DNA of 64,000 bases, taken from positions 62,001-126,000 of the forward strand of contig NZ_MVHF01000001.1 of NCBI RefSeq assembly GCF_002086485.1. Reading direction: 5' to 3'. How positions within the stretch are numbered: the stretch's first letter is position 1; the number at the start of each line of letters is the position of its first letter. A program made the position numbers and the translations under genes. Positions 1 through 10,205 of this stretch are shown piece after piece. Under the pieces are notes generated by a model. That model had not been told where the DNA came from, did no database searches, and worked only from the letters and a program-made list of their open reading frames with translations. The stretch is from Mycobacterium aquaticum. GTDB taxonomy: Bacteria > Actinomycetota > Actinomycetes > Mycobacteriales > Mycobacteriaceae.

Positions 1-200
1 AGATCACGAAGACCCTGGTAGCCCAACGTATCCCGGATCACACGCAGATCGTCGGCGATGAGACCGAGGCCGGTGTACCCGGCTTCGGCCGCGGCCGCGA
101 CGCGTTCGGCGATGGGCACGGGGCTCGTCGCGGGACTGTGCATCGGTGAGGTGTCGCCGGCGCTGGTCCATGCCGTTGCCACCAAGCGCGCTTGTGTCAC
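1..200 (-). CDS. Sugar phosphate isomerase/epimerase (IolH-like), N-terminal part only
   Basis: This is the first ~66 codons of a minus-strand gene that runs off the left edge. The reading starts at GTG (200) with MTQARLVATAWTSAGD and continues through PIAERVAAAAEAGYTGLGL. That pattern, an early Thr-Ala-Trp strand followed by an Ala-rich helix and a Gly-Tyr-x-Gly strand, is typical of TIM-barrel xylose-isomerase-like isomerases/epimerases. A GGGAG Shine-Dalgarno lies 6 nt before the GTG. It is the last visible gene behind iolG, 113 nt downstream. Corynebacterium iol clusters carry an IolH-like isomerase in this place, so that is the best guess. The function is inferred from fold and position only, and the C-terminal metal ligands are outside the window. 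Confidence 0.7.
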   Translation of the reverse strand, partial: MTQARLVATAWTSAGDTSPMHSPATSPVPIAERVAAAAEAGYTGLGLIADDLRVIRDTLGYQGLRD

Positions 201-313
201 TGTCGTCTCCCGTGAGTGTGCGCAAAATGCCGACCGCAAGCGGCGTGTCGGGGGACAGACACGCACGCTCGCGGTGCAGGGGTGCAGGGGTGCAGAGGTG
301 AACGGTGGAGGGG

Positions 314-1345
314 CTAGGCGCCGGGGATGGTGGCGCGGTCGACCATATCCACCGTGACGGGTTGTCCGGATTGCAGGGATTCGACGCCTGCGGCGCACAC
401 AGCCGCGGCGGCGTAGCCGTCCCACGCGCTGGGCCCGTCGGTGTAGTCCCCGGTGGCGTTCCCACGCTGCACCGCATTGACCCACCGCTGGAACTCGGTG
501 TCGTAAGCCCGGCCGAACCGCTCCCGGAAGCCGGGTGTGATCTGCCCGCCCCAGGTACCGGCTCCACCCTTACGGATCAACCCGACATCGAGTCCGATGA
601 AAGCCGAACCCTTTTCGCCGACGAGCTCGGTGCGCACCTCGTAGGCCACGCCGGTGGTGACGAACAGCTCGACGTCGACGTGTTTGCCTGAATTCGTCCG
701 CATGATCGCGATCTGCGGATCCTGGATGCCTTGCGGCGCACCCGGATTGGTGGCCGGTTTGATGATCTGGATGGACGCGATCTCTTCGTCGAACAGGAAC
801 CGCGTCACGTCGACCTCGTGGACCAGCGAATCCTTGACCACCATCGAACTGTCGAAACTCGGCGGCACGGCCGGGTTGCGGTGCACACAGTGCAGCACGA
901 GGGGCCGGCCGAATTCGCCGGCATCCATCAGTGCCTTGAGCTGGACGTACTCGTCGTCGAAACGGCGCATGAACCCGACCTGGATGAGTCGCTTGCCCAG
1001 TTCGGCCTCGCGCTTGACGATCTCGAGCGACGACTCCACGTCGGTGGTCAACGGCTTTTCACACAACACCGGCTTGCCGTGATCCAGGCATGCCAGCAGT
1101 TGTTTGTCGTGGGTGGGCCCCGGCGTGGCCAGCACCACCGCGTCTATGTCGGGATCGGCGATCGCGTCCAAGGGGTCGCCGACGGCGCGGCAGCCGGGGA
1201 CGCCCGCGGCGACGGCCTCGGCCTTCTCGGTGAGGAAGTCGTTCACCACGGTCACCCGGGCACCAGAGATGCGGGTGGCCAGCCGCGCGACGTGATCGGC
1301 ACCCATGATGCCGACGCCGAGCACGGCGATACGCAGGTCGGACAT
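314..1345 (-). CDS. iolG: Inositol 2-dehydrogenase, Gfo/Idh/MocA family
   Basis: A 343-aa NAD-dependent oxidoreductase, predicted to oxidise myo-inositol to scyllo-inosose (2-keto-myo-inositol), the first step of inositol breakdown in the cytoplasm. The Rossmann motif GVGIMG is at residues 10-15, the family EKP motif (GKPVLCEKP) ends near 98, and the catalytic-region HEVD is near 176-179. The length is normal for IolG. The ATG is preceded by AGGAG with good spacing. The gene lies 7 nt after the iolE-like gene in the iol operon. Substrate assignment rests on the iolBCDE neighbours; the family alone does not fix it, and three more paralogues occur in this window. Confidence 0.88.
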   Translation of the reverse strand: MSDLRIAVLGVGIMGADHVARLATRISGARVTVVNDFLTEKAEAVAAGVPGCRAVGDPLDAIADPDIDAVVLATPGPTHDKQLLACLDHGKPVLCEKPLTTDVESSLEIVKREAELGKRLIQVGFMRRFDDEYVQLKALMDAGEFGRPLVLHCVHRNPAVPPSFDSSMVVKDSLVHEVDVTRFLFDEEIASIQIIKPATNPGAPQGIQDPQIAIMRTNSGKHVDVELFVTTGVAYEVRTELVGEKGSAFIGLDVGLIRKGGAGTWGGQITPGFRERFGRAYDTEFQRWVNAVQRGNATGDYTDGPSAWDGYAAAAVCAAGVESLQSGQPVTVDMVDRATIPGA

Positions 1346-1352
1346 TGTTCTC

Positions 1353-2258
1353 CTAGCGGAACTTCACAGACGGAACACCACAGGACCCCAGGTAGGACTG
1401 GGTCCGCTTGGCGATGGGCAGGGGTGCGTCAACCTCGCAGGGATACATGTCCTGCTCGACGATCGCGAACACGTCGATGCCGAGCTTTTCGATCTCGGCG
1501 AGCAGCGGCGGCATCTCCGGGATGCCCAGCGGCGGCTCGGTCATGGCGCCGAGCTTGACGGCCTCACCGAACGGCAGGTCCTCGGCCTCGACCTTGGCCC
1601 GCACCTCGGGATCGACCTGCTTGAGGTGCAGGTAGCCGATGCGCTCGGGGGCGCGGCGGATGATCGCGATGTTGTCGCCGCCGCAGTAGCTGATGTGACC
1701 CGTGTCCAGGCACAGGTTGACGAACTCACCGTCGGTGCCGTCGAGGAACCGGTACACGTTCTCCTCGGTGTCGACGTGGCTGTCGGCGTGCGGGTGGTAT
1801 TGCGCACGCACACCGTACTTCTCGAACATGGCCTTGCCCAGTTCGTTCATGCCCTGGGTCTTCTTGCGCCACTGCTCGGGGGTGAGGGTGCGGTCCTCCA
1901 GCACCGCGCCGGTCGCCGGATCGCGCCACATCTCGGGGATCACGACGACGTGCTTGCCGCCGACCGCGGCGGTGAGGCGCGCGACGTCCTCGATCTGGGT
2001 CCAGACCGCATCCCACGCGTCGTCTTGATGCAGGTGCTCGAACACCGTGCCCGCCGACAGCTTCAGGTTGCGCTTGGCCAGTTCGTCGGCCAGCTGTTGC
2101 GGGTCGGTCGGCAGGTAGCCGAACGGTCCCAGTTCGATCCACTCGTAACCTGATTCGGCGACCTCGTCGAGGAAGCGCGGGTACGGCGTCTGCTTGGGGT
2201 CATCGGGAAACCACACGCCCCAGGAGTCGGGGGCCGAACCAACGAGAATCTTGCTCAC
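1353..2258 (-). CDS. iolE: TIM-barrel inosose dehydratase-like protein
   Basis: A 301-aa xylose-isomerase-like TIM-barrel protein starting at GTG with MSKILVGSAPDSWGVWFP; AAGGA lies upstream. The ILGSAPxSWG-type start, the GYEWIELGPFGYLP segment and the metal-ligand-like stretches HPHADSHVD and CLDTGHISYCGGD match the IolE/IolH superfamily. In the iol pathway IolE removes water from scyllo-inosose to give 3D-trihydroxycyclohexanedione, the IolD substrate. The position between iolD and iolG matches Corynebacterium iol clusters. A second, related TIM-barrel protein with the same SWG start lies at 19057-19926. IolE is the best call, though a separate epimerase role cannot be excluded by sequence alone. 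Confidence 0.75.
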   Translation of the reverse strand: MSKILVGSAPDSWGVWFPDDPKQTPYPRFLDEVAESGYEWIELGPFGYLPTDPQQLADELAKRNLKLSAGTVFEHLHQDDAWDAVWTQIEDVARLTAAVGGKHVVVIPEMWRDPATGAVLEDRTLTPEQWRKKTQGMNELGKAMFEKYGVRAQYHPHADSHVDTEENVYRFLDGTDGEFVNLCLDTGHISYCGGDNIAIIRRAPERIGYLHLKQVDPEVRAKVEAEDLPFGEAVKLGAMTEPPLGIPEMPPLLAEIEKLGIDVFAIVEQDMYPCEVDAPLPIAKRTQSYLGSCGVPSVKFR

Positions 2259-2270
2259 TACGGGGTCCTT

Positions 2271-4223
<1,953 letters not shown>

Positions 4224-4225
4224 GT

Positions 4226-5095
4226 TCAGGCTCCTTCGGAGGCGGTGAAGGGGAGGCGTGGGTCGACGGACTGGTGTTCCCAGCTGCTGCGCAGCCATGT
4301 GTGAGCGGGGTCGTCGCAGATCTTCCACGCGCGCTCGGGACCGGACCCGGCCATCACGTTGAGGTAGTACATGTGGTGGCCGGGTGCGGCGATGGACGGA
4401 CCGTGGTAGCCGTGTGGCACCAGGACGACATCACCGGAACGCACCTCCTCGAGCACCTCGATCGGACGCTGCGGCGTGCCGTAGACCCGGTGGTAGCCGA
4501 AACCCGGTGTCCCAGCCGGGCTGTCGTCGATCTCGAAGTAGTAGATCTCCTCCAGCTGCGTCTCGACGTCGGTGTTCTCGTCGTGCTTGTGCGCGGGGTA
4601 GCTCGACCAGTTGCCGCCGGGGGTGATCACCTCACAGGCGATCAGCGAGTCGGCTTCGAACGCCGTCGCCGTGCCGAAGTTGTGCACCTGCCGGCTGCAG
4701 TTACCCGCGCCGCGCAGTTCCACCGCGACGTCGGCGGCGGCGACCCGCCGGTTGGGGTAGGAGCGGGTGGCGCGGGCGCCGCAGATCGCGACGCGGCCGT
4801 GGCCGCGCAACGTGTAGGTCTGACCCGTACCGACATAGACCATGTCGGCGGGACCGTCGAACACAGATGCGCGAGGCGACAATTCGAACGTCTCGTCGCC
4901 GCACTGCACGGTGCCGCCGCCGGCGAGCGGCAGGATCATCACTTCGGTGTCGCCGGTGCTGCGGGTGATCGATTCGACGCCGTCGAGATCCACCACATGC
5001 AGGCTGCATTCCGCCCAGCCTGCCGATTCCGGGGTGATGTCGACGGTGTACGGGGCTGTTGCGCTGTTGGCGGGAATGTACAACTTGTCCTGCAT
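4226..5095 (-). CDS. iolB: 5-deoxy-glucuronate isomerase
   Basis: A 289-aa double-cupin enzyme converting 5-deoxy-D-glucuronate to 5-dehydro-2-deoxy-D-gluconate. The cupin metal site is visible in YPAHKHDEN (His-x-His), followed by the ETQLEEIYYFEI strand and the distal VLVPHGYHGP and GHHMYYLNVMAG segments, all characteristic of IolB. The ATG at 5095 is one base after the stop of the upstream aldolase gene, which suggests translational coupling. It sits between the aldolase and iolD in a tightly packed operon. Nothing is missing from the protein. Confidence 0.93.
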   Translation of the reverse strand: MQDKLYIPANSATAPYTVDITPESAGWAECSLHVVDLDGVESITRSTGDTEVMILPLAGGGTVQCGDETFELSPRASVFDGPADMVYVGTGQTYTLRGHGRVAICGARATRSYPNRRVAAADVAVELRGAGNCSRQVHNFGTATAFEADSLIACEVITPGGNWSSYPAHKHDENTDVETQLEEIYYFEIDDSPAGTPGFGYHRVYGTPQRPIEVLEEVRSGDVVLVPHGYHGPSIAAPGHHMYYLNVMAGSGPERAWKICDDPAHTWLRSSWEHQSVDPRLPFTASEGA

Positions 5096-5096
5096 G

Positions 5097-5972
5097 TCAG
5101 CGCACCATCTTCACGGCGGTCGCGACGGCGCCGCTGACGTCGTCGTCGTTGGGATACAGCAGGGTTCTGCCCACCACCAAGCCTCGCACGGACGGCAGCG
5201 CCAGCGCTTTCTCCCAGGACGCGAACGCCTCGTCGGGATCGGCGGGATCGCCGCCGAGCAGCAGCGTCGGCAGGGTGGTGGCTTCCATCACCCGGTCCAT
5301 CTCGGGGACCACCGGCAGTTTCATCCAGGTGTAGGCCGAGGTCGATCCGAGTCCCTGACCGATGTGGACCGACTTGATCACGGCGTCGGGGGACAGGTCG
5401 TTGCGGACCTTGCCGTCGACGCGGGCCGACATGAAGGGTTCGAGCATCGCGATCAGACCATGAGCTGCCAGATCGTCGATCGCCTGTGCGCATGCCGTCA
5501 GCGTGGACACCGTACCGGGATCGTCAAGAGCGATGCGGCACAGCATCTTTCCGCCGTTCATCCGGGCGGCGGCGGTCGATGCGGCGGTGGCCCCGGTCAT
5601 CCGGTCGTCGAGCTCGAACGATGCGCCCGCCAGACCGCCGCGGTTGAACGAGGAGAACACGACCTTGTCTTCAAGCGCGCCGAGCAGTACCAGATCGTCG
5701 AGGATGTCGGAGCTCGCGAGCACGCCATCGACACCGGGGACGGCCAGGGCCGCGCGCAGCCGGTCCAGCAGATCGGTGCGGCTGTTCATCGCGGTGGGCC
5801 GGGGCCCGACGCCGAGCGCGCCGCGGGCCGGGTGGTCGGCGGCGACGATCATCAGCCTGCCGTCACCACGTACGGTCGGGCGGGCGGTGCGTTCCTGCCA
5901 GGCTTTTGCGACGGCACCAGGCTCCGTGGCCCGAAGCTGGGTCACTTCGGCATAGTCTCGGCATTTAGACAT
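5097..5972 (-). CDS. Cgl0158-family (beta/alpha)8-barrel aldolase of inositol catabolism
   Basis: A 292-aa class I aldolase-like barrel (deoxyribose-phosphate/fructose-bisphosphate aldolase superfamily), the type conserved in actinobacterial iol operons. In this position it is expected to cleave 2-deoxy-5-keto-gluconate-6-phosphate, the IolC product, to dihydroxyacetone phosphate and malonate semialdehyde, the job of IolJ in Bacillus. Candidate Schiff-base strands are KMLCRIALDD and ARVDGKVRND, but I cannot assign the catalytic Lys with certainty. The frame is open further upstream; ATG 5972 (MSKCRDYAEV) is preferred because it overlaps the iolC end by 8 nt. The role is inferred from operon context. 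Confidence 0.8.
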   Translation of the reverse strand: MSKCRDYAEVTQLRATEPGAVAKAWQERTARPTVRGDGRLMIVAADHPARGALGVGPRPTAMNSRTDLLDRLRAALAVPGVDGVLASSDILDDLVLLGALEDKVVFSSFNRGGLAGASFELDDRMTGATAASTAAARMNGGKMLCRIALDDPGTVSTLTACAQAIDDLAAHGLIAMLEPFMSARVDGKVRNDLSPDAVIKSVHIGQGLGSTSAYTWMKLPVVPEMDRVMEATTLPTLLLGGDPADPDEAFASWEKALALPSVRGLVVGRTLLYPNDDDVSGAVATAVKMVR

Positions 5973-6972
5973 TGACGGCCTCCACGGCGGTTTGTTCGGC
6001 GAGGTCGGCCACCTCGGCGGCGGTCGGCATCGCGGTTGAGCATTCGAGCCGGGACGCCACGATGGCACCGGCGGCGTTGGCGTAACGCAGCGTCTTCTCC
6101 AGCGGCCAGTCGTGCAGCAAGCCGTGAATCAGGCTGCCGCCGAAGGCATCTCCGGCGCCGAGCCCGTTGATCACGTCGACCTGGTTCGGTGGCACCGTGA
6201 CCGCACTGTGCCTGGTCTTGCCCAGCACGCCCCGCGGTCCCTGTTTGACGATCGCCAACTCGACGCCGAGGTCGAGCAGCGCGTCGGCGGCCCTGTGCGG
6301 GTTGGTCTCACCGACGGCGATCTCGCATTCCTCGCGGTTGCCGACAGCGACGGTGACGTACTGCAGGGCACGCTGCACCTGCTCGGTGGCAGCGGCAGGA
6401 GTGGCCCAGAACATCGGCCGGTAGTCGAGATCGAGCACCGTCAGCGGCTTGCGGCTGTGTTGATTCCCCGTCGCTGCGCTCGCCCCACGGGCCTCCCACG
6501 CCGCGAAATGAGCACTGCGGCTGGGCTCTTCGGAGAGCCCGGTGACCGTCGACCAGTACAACCGGGCGGTGCGTACGGCGTCGAGGTCGAGTTCGTCGGC
6601 CCGGACCTGCAGATCGGGTGCGGACGGCTTGCGATAGAAGTAGAGCGGGAAGTCGTCGGGCGGGAAGATCTCGCAGAACGTCACCGGCGTCGGGTACTCG
6701 CCGTGGGTGGTGACGAAACGGTTGTCGACGCCGAGTCTCGCGAGCTCGTTGCGGACGAAGCGGCCGAAGGGATCGTCGCCGACCCCGGAGATCAGTGCCG
6801 CCCGGTTGCCGAGCCGGGCCGCGGCCACCGACACGTTGGCTGCGCTGCCGCCGAGGAACTTGCCGAACGATTCGACATGCTCCAAACCGACTCCGACCTG
6901 CAGGGGATACACGTCGACGCCGCTGCGGCCGATGGCGACGACATCGAAGGCCTGGTTGGGGGTATCGGTCAC
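5965..6972 (-). CDS. iolC: 5-dehydro-2-deoxygluconokinase, PfkB family
   Basis: A 335-aa PfkB/ribokinase-family sugar kinase, expected to phosphorylate 5-dehydro-2-deoxygluconate at O-6. The N-terminal PfkB signature is GKFLGGSAANVSVAAARLG, and the C-terminal signature GLGAGDAFGGSLIHGLL holds the catalytic Asp. The start is GTG 6972, with GGGAG about 8 nt upstream. This is the first gene of the minus-strand iol operon. About 110 nt upstream lies a promoter with a -35 TTGACA and an operator-like element shared with the inositol transporter promoter. Its stop overlaps the next start by 8 nt. Confidence 0.92.
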   Translation of the reverse strand: MTDTPNQAFDVVAIGRSGVDVYPLQVGVGLEHVESFGKFLGGSAANVSVAAARLGNRAALISGVGDDPFGRFVRNELARLGVDNRFVTTHGEYPTPVTFCEIFPPDDFPLYFYRKPSAPDLQVRADELDLDAVRTARLYWSTVTGLSEEPSRSAHFAAWEARGASAATGNQHSRKPLTVLDLDYRPMFWATPAAATEQVQRALQYVTVAVGNREECEIAVGETNPHRAADALLDLGVELAIVKQGPRGVLGKTRHSAVTVPPNQVDVINGLGAGDAFGGSLIHGLLHDWPLEKTLRYANAAGAIVASRLECSTAMPTAAEVADLAEQTAVEAVNV

Positions 6973-7082
6973 GAGGGAACTCCCGAGTGTGGTGTGGGCA
7001 TATGCGGTTTCGGCGGGACGGCGCGCACGGCGATCGGCTGCGTCTGCTGTCGGTGTCGACTGTGCGCCCCGTCACCGCATGC

Positions 7083-7105
7083 TGTCAAGACTTTGTTCGG
7101 ACATT
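7083..7105 (-). promoter_or_regulatory. iol operon promoter (-35) with IolR-type operator
   Basis: On the minus strand the near-palindromic core TGTCCGAACA (7094-7103) is followed 5 nt later by a -35 TTGACA (revcomp of 7083-7088). No strong -10 is seen; CACAGT (revcomp of 7059-7064, 18-nt spacer) is the best candidate. The 22-nt unit 7084-7105 matches the transporter promoter at 8031-8052 at 21 of 22 positions. From memory, the core fits the published C. glutamicum IolR motif except at one base. The element lies in the iolC-iolR divergent region, so it may also affect iolR. Confidence 0.75.
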
Positions 7106-7184
7106 CTTACTTTCCGTCATTTGCAGGTACTCTGTGTAGTCACTCCAGCGAACCCGCGCGGAGGCCCCGAGGATCGGAGCGAGA

Positions 7185-7922
7185 GTGACCCCGACGCTGT
7201 CTGTCGAACTCGACCGTTCGAGTCCGATACCGCTGTACTTCCAGGTGGCCCAGGTCTTCGAAAAGGCCATTCTGGACGGGCAACTCAAGCCGGGGGACCG
7301 CTTCGAGAACGAACTTGCGCTGGCCAGCCGGCTCAATCTGTCGCGGCCGACGACGCGGCGCGCCATCCAGGAGCTGGTGGACAAGGGGCTTTTGGTGCGC
7401 AAGCGCGGGGTCGGCACCCAGGTGGTGCAGACGCCCGTGCACCGGCCGGTCGAACTGACCAGCTTGTACGACGATCTGGCACGGGCGGGTCAGGAACCGG
7501 CCACCAGGGTGCTGGATTACGTGGCCGGCCCCGCCGCCGACGACATCGCGGAACGGCTGAATCTCGCGCCCGGCAGCGAGGTGGTGATGATGCGTCGACT
7601 TCGCAGTTCGGGCGGTCAGCCTCTGGCGCTCATGACCAACTATCTGCCTGCCGCGGTGGCTCCCGACCAGGCTGACTTGGAGCATTCCGGGCTGTATCAG
7701 TCGCTGCGCGCACGTGGGGTTCACATCCGGTTGGCCCGTCAGCGCATCGGCGCCAGGGCCGCCGACCGCGAAGAGGCCCGGCTGCTCGACGAGAAGCCCA
7801 AGGCGCCGCTGCTGGTCATGGAGCGCACGGCGTTCGACGACTCCGGCCGGATCGTCGAATACGGCAGTCACGTCTACCGCGCGTCGCGGTACTACTTCGA
7901 CACCACGCTGGTGGATCGCTAA
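7185..7922 (+). CDS. iolR: GntR-family regulator, probable inositol regulator (IolR-like)
   Basis: A 245-aa GntR/HutC-type regulator. The N-terminal winged helix (about residues 12-78) includes FENELALASRLNLSRPTTRRA and the wing KRGVGTQVVQ; the rest is a UTRA effector domain (about 95-235) with the characteristic RLRSSGGQPLALMTNYLP strand. It starts at GTG 7185, with GGAG stretches upstream. It is transcribed away from iolC and toward the inositol transporter. In corynebacteria the iol cluster is controlled by a GntR-type IolR; gene position and the shared operator support the same role here. The inducer is not visible from sequence. Confidence 0.82.
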   Translation: MTPTLSVELDRSSPIPLYFQVAQVFEKAILDGQLKPGDRFENELALASRLNLSRPTTRRAIQELVDKGLLVRKRGVGTQVVQTPVHRPVELTSLYDDLARAGQEPATRVLDYVAGPAADDIAERLNLAPGSEVVMMRRLRSSGGQPLALMTNYLPAAVAPDQADLEHSGLYQSLRARGVHIRLARQRIGARAADREEARLLDEKPKAPLLVMERTAFDDSGRIVEYGSHVYRASRYYFDTTLVDR

Positions 7923-8030
7923 CCTGCCACGAAATCAGTTGTGCCCTAGCGTATCTCGCGCTGAACCCGGCCGCCGCCGCACCGTCCGGGCTTCTTACCG
8001 TACCCTCCCATGCATTTGATATGCAGTCCT

Positions 8031-8076
8031 AATGTCCGAACAAAGTATTGACTTTCAGATGTGAGCGGTATTACAT
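8031..8076 (+). promoter_or_regulatory. Inositol transporter promoter with IolR-type operator
   Basis: The operator core TGTCCGAACA (8033-8042) is followed 5 nt later by a -35 TTGACT (8048-8053), a 17-nt spacer and a -10 TTACAT (8071-8076). The first 22 nt (8031-8052) match the iolC promoter at 21 of 22 positions. A short inverted repeat TGCAT/ATGCA (8011-8025) lies just upstream. The predicted transcript start near 8083 gives a leader of about 70 nt before the binding-protein ATG. Confidence 0.78.
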
Positions 8077-8153
8077 CATGGGCGAGACCGTGTCGCTTGC
8101 CACTGGAGTCCAGGCGCACAAGCCCGCGGTGAAGTCGAGGACGAGGAGAAGCA

Positions 8154-9140
8154 ATGAGGTTCAGTCGGCTCATCGCGGCGGCCGGGGCGAGTGTGCTCGT
8201 GCTCGGCGCCAGCGCATGTTCGAGCACCGGCGGCAAGCCTGCCAGCAACGGCGGGGGCATGGGCTCGGGCACGGCCGACACCCCGCGGGCGACCATCGCG
8301 ATGATCACCCACGAGGTGCCGGGTGACTCCTTCTGGGACCTGGTCCGCAAGGGTGCCGAGACGGCGGCCAAGAAAGACAACATCGAGCTCCGTTACTCCA
8401 ACGACCCCGAGGCGCCCAACCAGGCGAATCTCGTGCAGACCGCCGTCGACAGCGGGGTCAAGGGCATCGCGGTGACGCTGGCCAAGCCGGATGCCATGAA
8501 GGCGGCGATCGAGAATGCCACGGCCAAGGGCATTCCGGTGGTCGCCTTCAACGCCGGCGCCGACGCGTGGCGGGCCATGGGCGTCAAGGAGTTCTTCGGC
8601 CAGGACGAGTACATCTCGGGTCAGGGGGCCGGCAAGCGCGTCGCCGCCGAAGGCGCCAAGAAGGCTATCTGCGTCATCCAGGAACAGGGCCACGTCGGCC
8701 TCGAATCCCGTTGTGCCGGTGTGAAGAACACGTTCCCCGGTGCCGAGGTGCTCAACGTCAACGGCAAGGACATGCCGTCCGTGGAGTCCACCATCACCGC
8801 GAAACTGCAGCAGGATCCGAGCATCGACTATGTGATCACCCTCGGTGCGCCGTTCGCGATGACCGCGGTGCAATCGGTGAAGAACGCCAACAGCAAGGCC
8901 AAGGTCGGCACCTTCGACACCAACGCCGCGCTGGTGGGTGCGATCCAGAACGGCGATGTGCAATGGGCCATCGACCAGCAGCCGTTCCTGCAGGGCTACC
9001 TGTCCGTCGACTCGCTGTGGCTCTACATCAACAACGGCAACGTCATCGGCGGCGGCCAGCCGACGTTGACCGGGCCGTCGTTCATCGACAAGTCGAACAT
9101 CGACGCGGTCGCCGAATACGCAAAGAACGGAACCCGCTAG
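8154..9140 (+). CDS. Sugar (probable inositol) ABC transporter substrate-binding lipoprotein
   Basis: A 328-aa periplasmic binding protein of the ribose/inositol type (Peripla_BP_4). Residues 1-24 form a lipoprotein signal peptide with lipobox LGASAC, so the mature protein should be anchored through that Cys. The fold signature begins at RATIAMITHEVPGDSFWDLV and is followed by repeats such as GVKGIAVTLAKPDAM and GIPVVAFNAGAD. A strong purine-rich Shine-Dalgarno precedes ATG 8154. It is first in a three-gene importer operon (8154-11024) under the promoter shared with the iol catabolic operon, so myo-inositol or a relative is the likely ligand. Confidence 0.88.
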   Translation: MRFSRLIAAAGASVLVLGASACSSTGGKPASNGGGMGSGTADTPRATIAMITHEVPGDSFWDLVRKGAETAAKKDNIELRYSNDPEAPNQANLVQTAVDSGVKGIAVTLAKPDAMKAAIENATAKGIPVVAFNAGADAWRAMGVKEFFGQDEYISGQGAGKRVAAEGAKKAICVIQEQGHVGLESRCAGVKNTFPGAEVLNVNGKDMPSVESTITAKLQQDPSIDYVITLGAPFAMTAVQSVKNANSKAKVGTFDTNAALVGAIQNGDVQWAIDQQPFLQGYLSVDSLWLYINNGNVIGGGQPTLTGPSFIDKSNIDAVAEYAKNGTR

Positions 9141-9142
9141 AC

Positions 9143-10201
9143 ATGAGTACCCAGGCAGACCTCAATCTCGAGACCCACAAGGTCGTCCGCGACGAACGGG
9201 TGAAGGAGCAGAATCGCCTGCAGCGCTTACTGATCCGGCCCGAGATGGGTGCCTTCGTCGGCGCCGTCGGAATCTTCGTCCTGTTCCTCATCGTGGCGCC
9301 GCCGTTCCGTACCCCCGAGGCGCTGGCCACCGTGCTGTACGCGAGCTCGACCATCGGGATCATGGCGGTCGGTGTCGGCGTGCTGATGATCGGCGGCGAA
9401 TTCGACCTCTCCTCGGGCGTCGCGGTCACCACCGCGTCACTGTCGGCGTCGATGCTCAGCTACAACCTGCACCTCAACCTGTGGACCGGAGCGGCGCTGT
9501 CGCTGGTGATCGCACTGTCCGTCGGGTTCTTCAACGGCTACATGGTGATGCGGACCAAGATTCCGTCGTTCCTGATCACGCTCAGTTCGTTCTTCATGCT
9601 CACCGGTATCAACCTGGCCGTGACCAAGCTGCTTTCGGGCCAGGTGGCCACCCCCAGCGTGTCGGACATGCAGGGATTCGATTCCGGCCGAGCCGTTTTC
9701 GCGTCGTCGTTCACGCTCTTCGGGGTGTCCGTGCGCATCACGGTGATCTGGTGGATCCTGTTCACCGTCATCGCCACCTACGTGTTGTTCAAAACCCGGA
9801 TCGGCAACTGGATCTTCGCGGTCGGCGGCAACCAGGACAGTGCCCGTGCGGTCGGTGTCCCGGTCACCAAGGTCAAGATCGGTCTGTTCATGCTGGTCAG
9901 CTTCTGCGCCTGGTTCGTGGGCATGCACCTGCTGTTCGCCTTCAACACCGTGCAATCCGGCCAGGGCATCGGCAACGAGTTCTTCTACATCATCGCCGCG
10001 GTCGTGGGTGGCTGCCTGCTCACAGGTGGCTACGGCACCGCCGTCGGCACCTTGATCGGCGCATTCATCTTCGGCATGACCAACCAGGGCATCGTGTACG
10101 CCGGCTGGAACCCCGACTGGTTCAAGTTCTTCCTGGGCGCCATGCTGCTGTTCGCGGTGATCGCCAACAACGTCGTCCGTAACTACGCAGCGAAAAGGTA
10201 A
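9143..10201 (+). CDS. Inositol-type ABC transporter permease
   Basis: A 352-aa integral membrane permease of the branched-chain amino acid/ribose permease family (BPD_transp_2). After a charged cytoplasmic N-terminus (about residues 1-35) come eight to ten hydrophobic segments, starting at AFVGAVGIFVLFLIV and ending with FFLGAMLLFAVIANNV. The family loop GGNQDSARAVGVPV, which contacts the ATPase, is present near residue 231. The start is ATG 9143, two bases after the binding-protein stop; the longer open frame upstream is the binding-protein gene read in another frame. It forms the pore of the importer with the flanking genes. Confidence 0.88.
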   Translation: MSTQADLNLETHKVVRDERVKEQNRLQRLLIRPEMGAFVGAVGIFVLFLIVAPPFRTPEALATVLYASSTIGIMAVGVGVLMIGGEFDLSSGVAVTTASLSASMLSYNLHLNLWTGAALSLVIALSVGFFNGYMVMRTKIPSFLITLSSFFMLTGINLAVTKLLSGQVATPSVSDMQGFDSGRAVFASSFTLFGVSVRITVIWWILFTVIATYVLFKTRIGNWIFAVGGNQDSARAVGVPVTKVKIGLFMLVSFCAWFVGMHLLFAFNTVQSGQGIGNEFFYIIAAVVGGCLLTGGYGTAVGTLIGAFIFGMTNQGIVYAGWNPDWFKFFLGAMLLFAVIANNVVRNYAAKR

Positions 10202-10205
10202 GTAG

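Noticed and set aside
7083..8076. The TGCAT/ATGCA repeat at 8011-8025 as the inositol operator
   Set aside because: It has no counterpart in the iolC promoter, whereas TGTCCGAACA occurs in both, so the latter is the better candidate.
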